Positions 35,020 to 44,685 are shown, numbered from the stretch's first letter. The stretch: DNA of 64,000 bases from Clostridiaceae bacterium (GCA_012735465.1 JAAYHJ010000063.1:1-64000); one strand, 5' to 3'. Notes: generated by a model from the letters alone, not told the origin. Program-made: numbers and translations.

Positions 35020-35174
35020 TTTGTTAAGTTTAGAAATTGTTTATTTTATAACAAAGTGGTGGTATAATATAATCAAACATCATTTTCGACAAGTTTCAAT
35101 GAGCGTTAAAGGTGTTTACACCTATAGATGGATACAGCAGGCGACAAGTAAAAATACAAATTTATTTTGCTTGT
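35020..35174 (+). promoter_or_regulatory. Promoter and leader region of the decarboxylase operon
   Basis: In the 369-bp gap before mmdA, an extended -10 promoter TGGTATAAT (35060-35068) with a weak TTTATT -35 is the best start. A 7-bp inverted repeat TTTGTTA / TAACAAA flanks the -35 region and could be an operator. Downstream are a small AGGTGT / ACACCT palindrome near 35109-35122 and a hairpin ACAAG...CTTGT (35144-35174) without a T-run. There is no ORF, and no riboswitch that I recognise. Confidence 0.45.
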
Positions 35175-35230
35175 TTACATAAATTTTGGTGTGCCCATGT
35201 AGCAATAAATTTTAGTTTGGAGGGATAGTA

Positions 35231-36781
35231 ATGAGTACGATGGATAAGCTATATGATCTACAGCACCGTAGAAGTATAATTGAGCAAGGCGGCGGTAGTG
35301 AAAGAATCAAGAAACAACATGATTCAGGGAAGCTGACAGCAAGGGAACGAATACATCTGTTGATGGATGAGGGAAGTTTTATTGAAGTGGATGCTTTCGT
35401 AAAGCATAGGGCCACAGAATTTGATATGCCAAATACGGAAGCACCCGGAGAAGGTGTGGTAACGGGTTACGGTACAGTGGATGGGCGTCTGGTATTTGTA
35501 TATGCCCAGGATTTTACCGTACTTGGTGGGTCGCTGGGAGAAATGCATGCAAAAAAGATATGCAAGGTTATGGATATGGCAATGAAAATGGGTGCTCCAA
35601 TTATTGGTATTAATGATTCGGGCGGTGCAAGAATCCAGGAAGGGATAGATGCGCTCAGCGGTTTTGGAGAAATATTTTACCGGAACACCCTTGCATCCGG
35701 TGTGATTCCTCAAATTTCAATTATCATGGGTCCCTGCGCCGGTGGTGCGGTTTATTCCCCTGCTATTACCGACTTTATATTCATGGTTGACAAGACCAGC
35801 CAGATGTTTATAACGGGGCCTCAGGTTATTAAAGCAGTGACCGGGGAAGATGTAACTTTTGAAGAGCTGGGTGGAGCAATGACCCACAACTCAAAAAGCG
35901 GGGTTGCGCATTTTATAAGCGCGAACGACCAGGAATGCATCCAGAAAGTAAAAGAGCTTTTATCTTACCTTCCGTCAAATAATTTAGAAGACGCACCGGC
36001 ATATGATACTAATGACGATTTGAACCGTCTTTCAGAAAAGCTTTCTTCCATAGTTCCCGATGATTCAAACAAGGCTTACGACATGAAAGAAGTAATTGCT
36101 GAGGTCGTGGACAATGGCGAGTTTTTTGAAGTGCAGCCTCATTTTGCAATGAATATTATAGTAGGTTTTGCAAGAATGAATGGAAGGACAGTGGGTATAA
36201 TTGCAAATCAGCCAAAGTATTTGGCAGGCGCATTGGATGTTGATTCGTCGGATAAAGCGGCAAGATTTATAAGATTTTGTGATTGTTTCAACATACCCCT
36301 TATAACCTTCACCGATGTTCCCGGATATCTGCCAGGAGTTTCCCAGGAGCATGCAGGGATTATTCGCCATGGTGCAAAACTGTTATATGCCTATTCGGAA
36401 GCCACCGTGCCCAAGGTAAACGTAATTATCCGTAAAGCTTACGGTGGAGCATATATTGCAATGAGCAGCAAGCATTTGGGTGCAGATGCTGTTTTTGCAT
36501 GGCCAACGGCAGAAATTGCGGTTATGGGGCCCGAAGGGGCAGCCAATATAATATTCCGCAAAGAAATTGCCAACAGTGCAGATCCTATTAAAACAAGAAC
36601 CGAAAAGATACAAGAGTACAGGGACAAGTTTTCCAATCCATATATTGCAGCAGCAAGGGGTTATGTGGATGATGTAATAGAGCCCGATTCAACCAGGCCC
36701 AGGATTATAGCTGCATTGGAAATGCTTGCAGGTAAAAGGGAAAACAGACCGGCCAAAAAACATGGTAATATTCCTGTGTGA
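35231..36781 (+). CDS. mmdA: Acyl-CoA carboxyltransferase (methylmalonyl-CoA decarboxylase alpha)
   Basis: Carboxyltransferase subunit that moves CO2 between methylmalonyl- (or propionyl-) CoA and the biotin carrier. The 516 residues have the crotonase-like tandem fold: [31 protein letters not shown] (about 118-130), [14 protein letters not shown], then DVPGYLPG and YGGAYIAM-type [14 protein letters not shown] oxyanion loops. First gene of a five-gene cluster with a Na+-pump gamma subunit, biotin carrier, beta pump subunit and a 5S-like transferase. Without an acyl-CoA carboxylase biotin-carboxylase gene nearby, decarboxylation or transcarboxylation is the likely direction. Confidence 0.93.
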   Translation: MSTMDKLYDLQHRRSIIEQGGGSERIKKQHDSGKLTARERIHLLMDEGSFIEVDAFVKHRATEFDMPNTEAPGEGVVTGYGTVDGRLVFVYAQDFTVLGGSLGEMHAKKICKVMDMAMKMGAPIIGINDSGGARIQEGIDALSGFGEIFYRNTLASGVIPQISIIMGPCAGGAVYSPAITDFIFMVDKTSQMFITGPQVIKAVTGEDVTFEELGGAMTHNSKSGVAHFISANDQECIQKVKELLSYLPSNNLEDAPAYDTNDDLNRLSEKLSSIVPDDSNKAYDMKEVIAEVVDNGEFFEVQPHFAMNIIVGFARMNGRTVGIIANQPKYLAGALDVDSSDKAARFIRFCDCFNIPLITFTDVPGYLPGVSQEHAGIIRHGAKLLYAYSEATVPKVNVIIRKAYGGAYIAMSSKHLGADAVFAWPTAEIAVMGPEGAANIIFRKEIANSADPIKTRTEKIQEYRDKFSNPYIAAARGYVDDVIEPDSTRPRIIAALEMLAGKRENRPAKKHGNIPV

Positions 36782-36807
36782 TGTAAAACAAAGGTGGTGA
36801 GGAATAG

Positions 36808-37176
36808 ATGAGTATTTTAATGGAAGGATTGGCAGTAACCGTTATGGGAATGGGGACGGTTTTTGCCATACTATTTCTGCTATATCTGGTAATGGTTATT
36901 ATGGGACGTATTTTTTATAAAGGTGAAGCAAATAAAGCTTTGGACACCCGTCCGGTTGAATTGAAACAAGATACAGCATCCGTACAATCAAATGATCAAT
37001 CAAATGATGAGATTGATGAAAAAGAACTTATTGCAGTACTCACAGCCGCAGTGGCTGCTTGTCTGAACAAGTCGACATATAATTTGCGTATTAAATCCTA
37101 TAGAAGAATAGGAGAGGATTCGCCTATTTGGAATAGGGTAGGAAGAAAAGAACAATTGGAAAGCAGAATAATATAA
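36808..37176 (+). CDS. Sodium-pump decarboxylase gamma/delta subunit (OadG family)
   Basis: A 122-residue small membrane subunit that anchors the carboxyltransferase to the Na+ pump. One N-terminal membrane helix (VTVMGMGTVFAILFLLYLVMVIMGRIF, about 10-36) is followed by a polar linker. The IAVLTAAVAACLNKS segment (about 77-91) is typical of OadG/MmdD. The C-terminus is basic. GGTGGTGAGG precedes ATG 36808. Confidence 0.88.
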   Translation: MSILMEGLAVTVMGMGTVFAILFLLYLVMVIMGRIFYKGEANKALDTRPVELKQDTASVQSNDQSNDEIDEKELIAVLTAAVAACLNKSTYNLRIKSYRRIGEDSPIWNRVGRKEQLESRII

Positions 37177-37203
37177 AATTATAAAGTCAGGAGGATATTG
37201 ATT

Positions 37204-37602
37204 ATGAGAAAATTTGTGATAAATGTAAATGGGAAATCCTATGAAGTAGAAGTTGAAGAGATAAGCGATGGTGCTCCTGTTGCAGCACCGGTAAGCAGAC
37301 CTAAAGTTTATGATTCTGCACCAAAGCCAGCCTCTGCACCAAAAACAGCCCCTGCACCAAAGGCAGCCCCTGCAGCAGTACCGGCATCGGCTACTCCTGT
37401 TTCTGCTCCAATGCCCGGTACTATTCTCTCGGTTAATGTAAAAGTAGGGGATACGGTAAAAGAAGGAGATGTAGTATGTATTCTTGAAGCTATGAAAATG
37501 GAAAATGAAATAATGGCACCAAAGGGCGGAAAAGTTGTTGCGGTAAATGTTTCAAACGGAACATCAGTAAATAGCGGGGATGTTCTTGTTGCTATTGAAT
37601 AA
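37204..37602 (+). CDS. Biotin carboxyl carrier protein of the decarboxylase
   Basis: A 132-residue swinging-arm protein. The N-terminal part (RKFVINVNGKSYEVEVEEI) precedes a flexible Ala/Pro-rich linker (about 25-67). The biotinyl domain has the modified lysine Lys98 in EAMKMENEI. I chose ATG 37204, 10 bp after AGGAGG. TTG 37198 is in frame but only 4 bp away from it. The gene stands between the gamma and beta subunit genes, as in known Na+-pump decarboxylases. Confidence 0.93.
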   Translation: MRKFVINVNGKSYEVEVEEISDGAPVAAPVSRPKVYDSAPKPASAPKTAPAPKAAPAAVPASATPVSAPMPGTILSVNVKVGDTVKEGDVVCILEAMKMENEIMAPKGGKVVAVNVSNGTSVNSGDVLVAIE

Positions 37603-37639
37603 TGGCAGGAATATTCTCTGCCTGAATGGAGGGGTTTAA

Positions 37640-38815
37640 TTGTTTGAAATACTATCAGGTTCAATAGTAAAATTTTTAGATAAAAGTGCATTAAACCAAT
37701 TAGATATTTATACAATAATCATGCTCTGCATAGCCGGCGTACTGATTTACCTTGCTATAGGTAAAAAGTTTGAGCCGTTGCTCTTGCTTCCAATTGCTTT
37801 TGGTATGCTCCTTGCTAATTTGCCAAATGCAGGTCTTATGCATCCGGAGCTTTTTTCAGGAGAGCATATTGATATACAGGAGATAATTAAAAAAGGAGGA
37901 CTGTTGGACTTACTATATCTGGGAGTAAAATTAGGCATATATCCGCCGTTGATCTTCTTAGGTATAGGAGCAATGACTGACTTTGCCCCCTTAATTGCAA
38001 ATCCCAAAAGCATTTTCCTTGGTGCGGCAGCGCAAATTGGAATTTTTGTTACATTTATCGGTGCTATTTTATTGGGCTTTGATGTGATGGAGGCATCTTC
38101 CATAGGTATTATTGGAGGCGCAGACGGGCCGACAGCAATTTATGTTACTAAAACACTGGCTCCACACCTGTTAGGTGCAATTGCCATTGCAGCTTATTCA
38201 TACATGGCACTTGTTCCTATCATTCAACCTCCTATCATGAGAGCGCTTACCACTAAAAAAGAGCGTATGGTTGTAATGGAGCAATTGCGTCCCGTCAGCA
38301 AAATTGAAAAGATGGTGTTTCCCATTGTTGTAACCGTAATTGTATCAATAATCTTACCGGATGCAGCTACACTTGTTGGTATGCTGATGTTGGGAAATCT
38401 GTTTAAGGAAAGTGGTGTGGTTGACCGTTTGAGTAAAACGGCACAAAATGAATTGATAAATATTATAACCATATTCCTTGGGGTAACAGTAGGTGCTACA
38501 GCCAGTGCAGATACCTTTTTGAAGCCTCAGACATTATTCATTGTACTGCTTGGGTTGATTGCTTTTTCCATGAGTACTGCCGGTGGAGTGTTGTTTGGAA
38601 AGATAATGTATAAGCTTTCCGGTGGAAAAATCAACCCTTTAATTGGATCCGCTGGAGTATCGGCTGTTCCAATGGCAGCCAGAGTTTCTCAGGTTGTAGG
38701 CCAAAAGGAAAATCCGTCAAATTTCCTGTTGATGCATGCTATGGGACCTAATGTTGCAGGTGTTATAGGATCGGCTGTAGCAGCGGGCGTTTTTCTTGCC
38801 ATGTATGCAAAATAA
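37640..38815 (+). CDS. Sodium-ion-translocating decarboxylase beta subunit
   Basis: The membrane pump that decarboxylates carboxybiotin and exports Na+. The 391 residues have about nine to eleven hydrophobic segments. The conserved [18 protein letters not shown] region is at about 110-127, [15 protein letters not shown] (about 156-170) carries the essential Asp, and [16 protein letters not shown] (about 337-352) holds the second Na+-site motif. It starts at TTG 37640 with GGAGGGG upstream. It fits the MmdB/OadB family. The choice between substrates rests on the neighbouring subunits. Confidence 0.93.
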   Translation: MFEILSGSIVKFLDKSALNQLDIYTIIMLCIAGVLIYLAIGKKFEPLLLLPIAFGMLLANLPNAGLMHPELFSGEHIDIQEIIKKGGLLDLLYLGVKLGIYPPLIFLGIGAMTDFAPLIANPKSIFLGAAAQIGIFVTFIGAILLGFDVMEASSIGIIGGADGPTAIYVTKTLAPHLLGAIAIAAYSYMALVPIIQPPIMRALTTKKERMVVMEQLRPVSKIEKMVFPIVVTVIVSIILPDAATLVGMLMLGNLFKESGVVDRLSKTAQNELINIITIFLGVTVGATASADTFLKPQTLFIVLLGLIAFSMSTAGGVLFGKIMYKLSGGKINPLIGSAGVSAVPMAARVSQVVGQKENPSNFLLMHAMGPNVAGVIGSAVAAGVFLAMYAK

Positions 38816-38877
38816 GCAATCGGAAATATATCGGAATGAAATATGTTTAGATAGGCATAAATGTGTGGGATATATGT

Positions 38878-38907
38878 AACAGGAGCAGCTAATTGGCTGC
38901 TCTTGTT
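38878..38907 (+). other. Strong hairpin before the 5S-type gene
   Basis: A 12-bp stem AACAGGAGCAGC / GCTGCTCTTGTT (one G-U) with loop TAATTG lies between the beta-subunit gene and the next gene. There is no T-run. It ends 3 bp before AAGGAGG of the following gene. A stabilising or RNA-processing role within the operon is likely. Confidence 0.7.
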
Positions 38908-38923
38908 AAGAAGGAGGAATAGT

Positions 38924-40321
38924 ATGGCTAAAGTAAAGATTACAGAAACCGTTTTAAGAGATGCCCATCAGTCGTTGATTGCGACCAGGATGACCACCGA
39001 CGAGATGCTGCCAATTATCAGTGAAATGGATAAAATAGGGTATCATTCCCTTGAAGCCTGGGGCGGTGCAACTTTTGACTCTTGCTTGAGATTCTTAAAT
39101 GAGGATCCATGGGAACGGCTAAGAAAGATTAGGAATGCAGCAAAGAAAACAAAGCTTCAAATGCTGTTCAGGGGTCAGAATATTCTGGGTTATAAGCATT
39201 ATGCCGATGACGTAGTTGAGTATTTTGTTCAAAAATCCATTGCAAACGGTATTGATATTATCAGGATTTTTGATGCATTAAATGATGTCAGAAACCTGCA
39301 AACCGCAATCAGGGCATGTAAAAAAGAAAAAGGACATGTACAGGCAACCGTATGCTATACGATAAGCCCTGTTCATAGTATTGACTCTTTTGTTAAGCTG
39401 GCAAAACAGTTGCAGGATATGGGTGCCGATTCCATATGCATTAAGGACATGGCCGGATTGCTTACACCCTATGTGGCATATGACCTTGTGAAGGCAATGA
39501 AGGCTGCCGTTAAGGTTCCGATCCAGCTGCATACCCATTATACCAGTGGAGTTGCATCCATGACCTATTTAAAGGCTATTGAGGCAGGAGTGGACATTGT
39601 GGATACGGCCATTTCACCCATGGCTTTGGGTACATCCCAGCCTCCGACAGAGCCATTGGTTGCAACCCTTAAAGGCACAAAGTATGATACGGGATTGGAC
39701 CTTGCGGCATTAAATAAAATTGCAGAGTATTTCAGGCCATTGAGGGAAAAGTATATTGCAAGCGAACTGTTGGATCCAAAGGTAATGGGAGTGGATATAA
39801 ATACCTTGTTGTACCAGGTTCCCGGAGGAATGCTTTCAAACCTTGTGTCCCAATTGAAACAGCAGAACAAGGAAGATAAGTTTGAAGAAGTGCTGAAGGA
39901 AATCCCGAGAGTGCGTGAAGATTTCGGATATCCTCCACTTGTTACCCCTACAAGCCAGATTGTAGGAACACAAGCCGTATTAAATGTTATAGCCGGTGAA
40001 AGGTATAAGATGGTTTCAAAAGAATCCAAGGCACTTGTAAAGGGAGAATACGGTAAAACTCCTGTGCCAATAAGTGAAAAAATTAGAAAGAAGATTATTG
40101 GTGATGAAAAGCCAATTACGTGCCGTCCTGCCGACCTGATTAAGCCGGAGCTCGATAAGTATAGGGAAGAAATAAGAGAATTTTTGGAGCAGGATGAAGA
40201 CGTATTGACCTACGCCCTGTTCCCGCAGGTGGCAAAAAAGTTTTTTGAATTCCGCCGGGCACAAAAGTATAAGATTGACGGGGATATGGTGGACATGGAG
40301 AACAAGGTACATCCGGTTTAA
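38924..40321 (+). CDS. Pyruvate/oxaloacetate carboxyltransferase (5S / OadA without biotin domain)
   Basis: TIM-barrel carboxyltransferase that exchanges carboxyl between oxaloacetate/pyruvate and carboxybiotin. The 465 residues start AKVKITETVLRDAHQSLIATRM, with the metal site and substrate Arg. CIKDMAGLLTP holds the carbamylated Lys, and QLHTHYTSGVA the metal His pair. It ends after the conserved PycB helical part and lacks the C-terminal biotinyl domain of OadA, so it must use the carrier encoded 1.3 kb upstream. ATG 38924 follows AAGGAGG. An in-frame ATG at 38861 lies before the hairpin and is rejected. The gene set resembles a transcarboxylase. Confidence 0.9.
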   Translation: MAKVKITETVLRDAHQSLIATRMTTDEMLPIISEMDKIGYHSLEAWGGATFDSCLRFLNEDPWERLRKIRNAAKKTKLQMLFRGQNILGYKHYADDVVEYFVQKSIANGIDIIRIFDALNDVRNLQTAIRACKKEKGHVQATVCYTISPVHSIDSFVKLAKQLQDMGADSICIKDMAGLLTPYVAYDLVKAMKAAVKVPIQLHTHYTSGVASMTYLKAIEAGVDIVDTAISPMALGTSQPPTEPLVATLKGTKYDTGLDLAALNKIAEYFRPLREKYIASELLDPKVMGVDINTLLYQVPGGMLSNLVSQLKQQNKEDKFEEVLKEIPRVREDFGYPPLVTPTSQIVGTQAVLNVIAGERYKMVSKESKALVKGEYGKTPVPISEKIRKKIIGDEKPITCRPADLIKPELDKYREEIREFLEQDEDVLTYALFPQVAKKFFEFRRAQKYKIDGDMVDMENKVHPV

Positions 40322-40328
40322 ATATAAG

Positions 40329-40967
40329 CTAGCAGTCCATATGTAAATAAATAAGATTTGGTTTGTTGCTGGTATACCTTAGAGCTTTTACTTTGGTAAA
40401 GGGCTCTAAGGTTTTTCCACATTTCAAGCAGCTATAATGCTTACCAGGCATTATTTCCACGCTTGTTTGTACGGGTAATTTCCCGTATTTTTCCCAACTC
40501 TTCCAGCCGGTCTTGCATAATTTGCGCCGGTTATCATAATCCGCATACACCCAACGCAGTATTCTGTGAAAGTGAAAGGGGTATTTGGTGTATGTAATGT
40601 ATTGTTTAGGAAATCCCAGAGAAATAGCATATTCCTCAAAAGTCTTTTCCACCTTATCCTGTAAAAAACCTGTAATGTGTGTGCTCTTCCATGAATATTT
40701 ATTTTCGCTTAACCAGCTTCTTAATTTATCAAACATATACCCCTGGCATATTTCAATTGGGTCTTCCTGATTTATTGACAGTGCTTTAAAGCCTCGTTTA
40801 ACGATTTCAATTACATAATCAAGATATTTCTTTTCCTGGAAATATTCCTTTGAATAATACTTAATTGGTATGATTTCGTAATAGTATTCCATTGTATCCG
40901 TATTCATGATTCCTATACATGTACCCCCAATCAGGCTTCCGCTGCCCGAATCATCAATTTGGACCAA
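40329..40967 (-). CDS. Uncharacterised protein with C-terminal zinc-ribbon-like cysteines
   Basis: A 212-residue cytoplasmic protein I cannot name. It starts VQIDDSGSGSLIGGTCIGI and then EYYYEIIPIKYY, a beta-hairpin pattern like the first strands of an RNase H fold, with an Asp pair in the first strand. Helical stretches follow. The C-terminus has Cys-x2-Cys in YSCLKCGKTL, and ends in a final Cys. TTG 40967 has AAGGAAG 9 bp upstream. It converges on the decarboxylase operon (7-bp gap) with no clear terminator between. Confidence 0.65.
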   Translation of the reverse strand: MVQIDDSGSGSLIGGTCIGIMNTDTMEYYYEIIPIKYYSKEYFQEKKYLDYVIEIVKRGFKALSINQEDPIEICQGYMFDKLRSWLSENKYSWKSTHITGFLQDKVEKTFEEYAISLGFPKQYITYTKYPFHFHRILRWVYADYDNRRKLCKTGWKSWEKYGKLPVQTSVEIMPGKHYSCLKCGKTLEPFTKVKALRYTSNKPNLIYLHMDC

Positions 40968-41114
40968 GAAATCACTTCCTTATATCTAATTTTGAATTTT
41001 AAAGAATATGTATTAGTATTTCATAAAAAGGGTCATATTATAAAAAAGTAAAAATACTTGATTTTTGTGATATTAAATAATAATATAGGATAATAAAGTT
41101 AATGGAGGTATACC

Positions 41115-41282
41115 ATGGGCGATGTTAGTAAACTGGAATTAAAAGCAACTTTGGAAGTATCACAGAATGATGAGCTGTATAAAATCATTGATTTTTTAAA
41201 TAAAAATCTAAAGCAAAAAAATGTCATTTTTGGACTGGCTCAAAAAGACGATAAAATGGTGATTACAGTTTACGAAACCTGA
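41115..41282 (+). CDS. YpmA-like DUF4264 small protein
   Basis: A 55-residue protein reading MGDVSKLELKATLEVSQNDE, then LYKIIDFLNKNLKQKNVIFG and LAQKDDKMVITVYET. It has a good Shine-Dalgarno (GGAGG, 7 bp before ATG 41115). The length and the LYKIIDFLN...KNVIFGL...MVITVYE pattern match the DUF4264/YpmA family of small Firmicute proteins of unknown function. An AT-rich promoter-like stretch (TTGATT, 17 bp, TAATAT) precedes it. It lies 42 bp before the RpiR regulator. Confidence 0.8.
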   Translation: MGDVSKLELKATLEVSQNDELYKIIDFLNKNLKQKNVIFGLAQKDDKMVITVYET

Positions 41283-41324
41283 TTATTATTAATTTTTGAG
41301 CCAAAAAGGAGGTTATTTTGTACA

Positions 41325-42218
41325 GTGGATAAAAAACAAGATTTAATATCCAGGATATATTCTTCCATGAAGGAGTTTAGCAAGGGACAAAAATTAATTG
41401 CCCGTTATATTTTAAATCATTATGATAAGGCAGCTTTTATGACCGCTGCCCGGTTAGGTTCAGTAGTAGGTGTAAGTGAGTCCACCGTAGTGCGGTTTGC
41501 AATGGAGTTGGGATATGATGGATATCCCAAATTACAAAGAGCATTACAGGAATTGATTAGAACAAAGCTTACGGCTGTACAAAGAATGGAGATAACTTCC
41601 GATAGAATAGGAGACCAGGATATTTTGACTGCTGTATTACAGTCGGATATGGATAAGATCCGCCAGACCTTGGAAGAGATTGATAAGGAAAGTTTTCAGC
41701 AAATCGTAGAAATTATTTTAAAAGCCAGGAAAATTTACATACTGGGGTTCAGGAGCTCTGCTGCCCTTGCAAGCTTTTTAGGTTTTTATTTTAACTTGAT
41801 TTTTGATAATGTTCGTTTGGTGCATACCACCAGTGCAAGTGAAATGTTTGAACAAATACTTAGGGTCAGCCCTGAAGATGTGGTAATAGGTATAAGTTTT
41901 CCCCGCTATTCAAGGCGTACAATAAAAGCCCTTCAGTATGCAAAGGATCAAGGAAGCAAGGTTATTGCCATTACGGATACATATATTTCTCCCCTGGCAG
42001 AATATGCGGACCATACCATAATTGCACGAAGTGATATGGCCTCTTTCGTAGATTCTTTGGTTGCACCTTTAAGCGTTATTAATGCCCTTATTGTTACATT
42101 GGCAATGAGAAAGAAGGAAGAGGTTTATAGTACCTTTGAAAAGCTTGAGCATATCTGGGATGAATATCAGGTGTATGAAAAATATTCCCATGGTAGTGAA
42201 GATGAGTTAAAGGTATGA
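41325..42218 (+). CDS. RpiR/MurR family transcriptional regulator
   Basis: A 297-residue regulator with an N-terminal helix-turn-helix domain (about 1-77; GSVVGVSESTVVRFAMELGYDGYPKLQ) and a C-terminal SIS sugar-phosphate-binding domain (about 120-260; KIYILGFRSSAALASF, VIGISFPRYSRRT). RpiR proteins usually sense phosphosugars. The start is GTG 41325. The AAAGGAGG upstream is about 12 bp away, slightly long. The stop overlaps the phosphatase gene by 4 bp (ATGA), so the two are cotranscribed. The neighbour suggests a link to sugar phosphate or cobalamin-type phosphate metabolism, but no target is evident. Confidence 0.92.
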   Translation: MDKKQDLISRIYSSMKEFSKGQKLIARYILNHYDKAAFMTAARLGSVVGVSESTVVRFAMELGYDGYPKLQRALQELIRTKLTAVQRMEITSDRIGDQDILTAVLQSDMDKIRQTLEEIDKESFQQIVEIILKARKIYILGFRSSAALASFLGFYFNLIFDNVRLVHTTSASEMFEQILRVSPEDVVIGISFPRYSRRTIKALQYAKDQGSKVIAITDTYISPLAEYADHTIIARSDMASFVDSLVAPLSVINALIVTLAMRKKEEVYSTFEKLEHIWDEYQVYEKYSHGSEDELKV

Positions 42219-42826
42219 TAAGGAAAAGATTATATTTAATACGGCATGGCTTGACCGAGTGGAACAGATGCAACCGTTTTCAGGGAGCGTCCAATATATC
42301 CCTTTGTGAAGAAGGCATAGAACAGGCGAAGAGGCTTTCTAAAAGGATGAGCAAGTTTCCGCTGGATGCTGTTTATGCAAGTGATTTGGATCGGGCACTT
42401 CAAACCGCACAAATCATTGCACAGCCCCATGACTTGCCTGTAAATATTGTTCCCCAGTTGCGGGAGATAAACTTTGGTGAATGGGAAGGTTTGACAAAGG
42501 AAGAAATAATTAAACTCAAGAAATATGACTATAACGCATGGAGGGATATGCCTCATAAGGCATTATTTCCGGGAGAAGGAAACCTTGAAAAGGTACGGCA
42601 GCGTGTTATGACAGGTATGAAAAGCATCCTTGAAAGGCATGAAACGGGCAATATAGCTGTGGTATCCCATGGGGGATGTTTAAAGATTATTATTATGTCC
42701 CTGCTTGGACTGGATTTATCTTTTTATAAGCATTTTTGGCTGGGGAATACTTCATTAAGCATCATTGATGTGCATGAGGACAGGAAGGTTTTAAGTTTGC
42801 TAAATGATATGAGTCATCTTGAATGA
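42215..42826 (+). CDS. Histidine phosphatase family protein (phosphoglycerate-mutase-like)
   Basis: A 203-residue broad-family phosphatase. The catalytic His is in LYLIRHGLTEWN (RHG, about 7-9). The acid Glu lies in REINFGEWEGLT (about 85-96), and the second His is in VVSHGGCLKII (about 151-161). It could be a CobC-type alpha-ribazole phosphatase, a PhoE-like phosphatase or a mutase. No cobalamin genes lie nearby. It overlaps the RpiR gene by 4 bp. Confidence 0.9.
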   Translation: MIRKRLYLIRHGLTEWNRCNRFQGASNISLCEEGIEQAKRLSKRMSKFPLDAVYASDLDRALQTAQIIAQPHDLPVNIVPQLREINFGEWEGLTKEEIIKLKKYDYNAWRDMPHKALFPGEGNLEKVRQRVMTGMKSILERHETGNIAVVSHGGCLKIIIMSLLGLDLSFYKHFWLGNTSLSIIDVHEDRKVLSLLNDMSHLE

Positions 42827-42850
42827 ATACCTGGTATTGGAGTGAATGGA

Positions 42851-44083
42851 TTGGAAAGTGAAAGAAGAGTTGTGGTTATAGGCGGCGGTGCTGCCGGAAT
42901 GATGGCAGCAGGAACAGCCGGAAGCCGCGGCCTTAAGGTTTTTTTGGTTGAAAAAAATAATCGCTTGGGTAAAAAGCTTCTCATTACCGGCAAGGGAAGA
43001 TGCAATATTACCAACAACACGGATGTGGAAGGCTTAATTGAAAATGTTCCTGTAAATGGTAGCTTCCTTTACAGTGCGTTTTATACTTTTTCCAACACCG
43101 ATTTAATGAATTTTTTCAGGGAATATGGGCTGGAGCTTAAGGTGGAACGGGGTGGCAGGGTATTTCCCCTGTCTGACAAGGCAGAAGATGTGGTTAAAAC
43201 CCTGGAAAAGTATCTAAGGCGCAATAATGTAAATCTGATAAAAGGTGAAGCGGTGGAAGTGATTGCAGAGCAGGGAAGGGTAAACGGAGTCAGGCTCAAG
43301 GACGGAAGAACGATTTATAGTGATAGCGTGATAATTGCTACCGGAGGGGCTTCTTATCCTGCAACAGGTTCTACGGGAGACGGCTATGAATTTGCAAGGC
43401 GGCTTGGGCATACCATAACCCCCTTAAAACCATCCCTGGTTCCCCTTGAGACAAAGGAAGAATGGGTTAAAGAGTTGCAGGGGCTATCCCTTAAAAATGT
43501 ATCCATTACCGTTATGGATGATAAAAATAAAAAAGTGTACCAGGATTTTGGCGAGATGCTGTTTACCCATTATGGCGTGTCAGGGCCCATAATCCTCAGT
43601 GCCAGTTCCCATATGAGGGATATTAAAAATACCTCTTACCGTATTGTCATTGATTTGAAGCCGGCACTAAGTGAAGAACAACTGGATAAAAGGATACAAA
43701 GGGATTTTGAAAAATATTCCCGCAAACATTTTATAAATGCTTTGGACGATTTACTCCCCAGGAAGATGATACCGGTTATTGTAAAGCTTTCAGGCATACC
43801 GGGGGACAAGCCTGTAAATCAGATTACCAGGGAAGAAAGAAGGATACTGGCTGCCCTGTTAAAGGGGCTCAAATTAAATATACGGGGGGTTAGACCTTTG
43901 AAAGAAGCAATTGTAACCTCAGGAGGTGTTAAGGTGGACGAGATCAACCCCGGCACAATGGAATCAAAAAAAATAAAGGGGTTATATTTTGCCGGTGAGG
44001 TTATTGATGTGGACGGATATACGGGAGGGTTTAACCTGCAAATAGCTTTTTCAACCGGCTTTTTGGCAGGAAGTTTTTGCTGA
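42851..44083 (+). CDS. HI0933-family FAD-dependent oxidoreductase
   Basis: Flavoprotein of about 410 residues. The FAD-binding motif is VVVIGGGAAGMMAAGTAGSRG (about 6-26), followed by KNNRLGKKLLITGKGRCNITNN, the family hallmark. IIATGGASYPATGSTGDGY is near 160-178, and DVDGYTGGFNLQIAFSTGFLAG ends the protein. Members include the BaiN/YtfP-type reductases, and the substrate is unknown. I prefer TTG 42851, which has GGAG 9 bp upstream. GTG 42842 lies next to that site. It is 16-24 bp after the phosphatase gene. Confidence 0.9.
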   Translation: MESERRVVVIGGGAAGMMAAGTAGSRGLKVFLVEKNNRLGKKLLITGKGRCNITNNTDVEGLIENVPVNGSFLYSAFYTFSNTDLMNFFREYGLELKVERGGRVFPLSDKAEDVVKTLEKYLRRNNVNLIKGEAVEVIAEQGRVNGVRLKDGRTIYSDSVIIATGGASYPATGSTGDGYEFARRLGHTITPLKPSLVPLETKEEWVKELQGLSLKNVSITVMDDKNKKVYQDFGEMLFTHYGVSGPIILSASSHMRDIKNTSYRIVIDLKPALSEEQLDKRIQRDFEKYSRKHFINALDDLLPRKMIPVIVKLSGIPGDKPVNQITREERRILAALLKGLKLNIRGVRPLKEAIVTSGGVKVDEINPGTMESKKIKGLYFAGEVIDVDGYTGGFNLQIAFSTGFLAGSFC

Positions 44084-44193
44084 TTCCGGTTGCTGTAAAC
44101 ACAAGCTGTCTACAATGCGGTGTATTTTTTCCCCTTTCAGTGCATAATAATACTATGGGCAGTTTAGGATATTTTGGCATTGGAGGGGTTATA

Positions 44194-44685
44194 TTGATAT
44201 TAAAAAAAATAGAAAATTTTTTTCGTGCCGTAGGTTCGCTAAATATTTTTGACAGAAAGATAGAAATATTGCTGGTGTTTATTTCCCTATTATGTTTTCT
44301 TTCGCTTATTATTGCGCAGATAGGGTTGGTGAATGAAACAACAAGGACTTTTTTTACAAATATAAGCGAATATGAAGGGGTAAACATCAATGATTTAAGC
44401 AATATTTTTACACAGGGGGAGCTGTCACTTCAGCTTATTGGAATAGAACCCAATAATCAAATTACCGTTTTGTTAAACGGTATCCCTTCCTATTGTTTTG
44501 ATACGGATACCCTGTTTATAAAGGTTAAAAATAAATGTGTGGTTGAAATTGACGGTACAAAAGTAAAAGAACCCTTTAGGGTTAAAATAACTAATGCCAG
44601 TGATAATATTGCCACCAATTGCCTGGGGAAGGAAGTAGAAATTCACTCAAATATTGCAGTTTTAACAAGAATTTTATTAAAATAA
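44194..44685 (+). CDS. Small single-span membrane protein of unknown function
   Basis: A 163-residue protein I do not recognise. A basic N-terminus (KKIENFFRAVGSLNIFDRK) leads into one membrane helix (IEILLVFISLLCFLSLIIAQIGLV, about 21-44). An extracellular beta-rich domain follows, with one Cys pair (SYCFDTDTLFIKVKNKC). I chose TTG 44194 because GGAGGGG lies 5 bp upstream. The longer reading from 44077 overlaps the flavoprotein gene end and has no ribosome-binding site. It precedes the HutP-family gene by 64 bp. Confidence 0.65.
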   Translation: MILKKIENFFRAVGSLNIFDRKIEILLVFISLLCFLSLIIAQIGLVNETTRTFFTNISEYEGVNINDLSNIFTQGELSLQLIGIEPNNQITVLLNGIPSYCFDTDTLFIKVKNKCVVEIDGTKVKEPFRVKITNASDNIATNCLGKEVEIHSNIAVLTRILLK

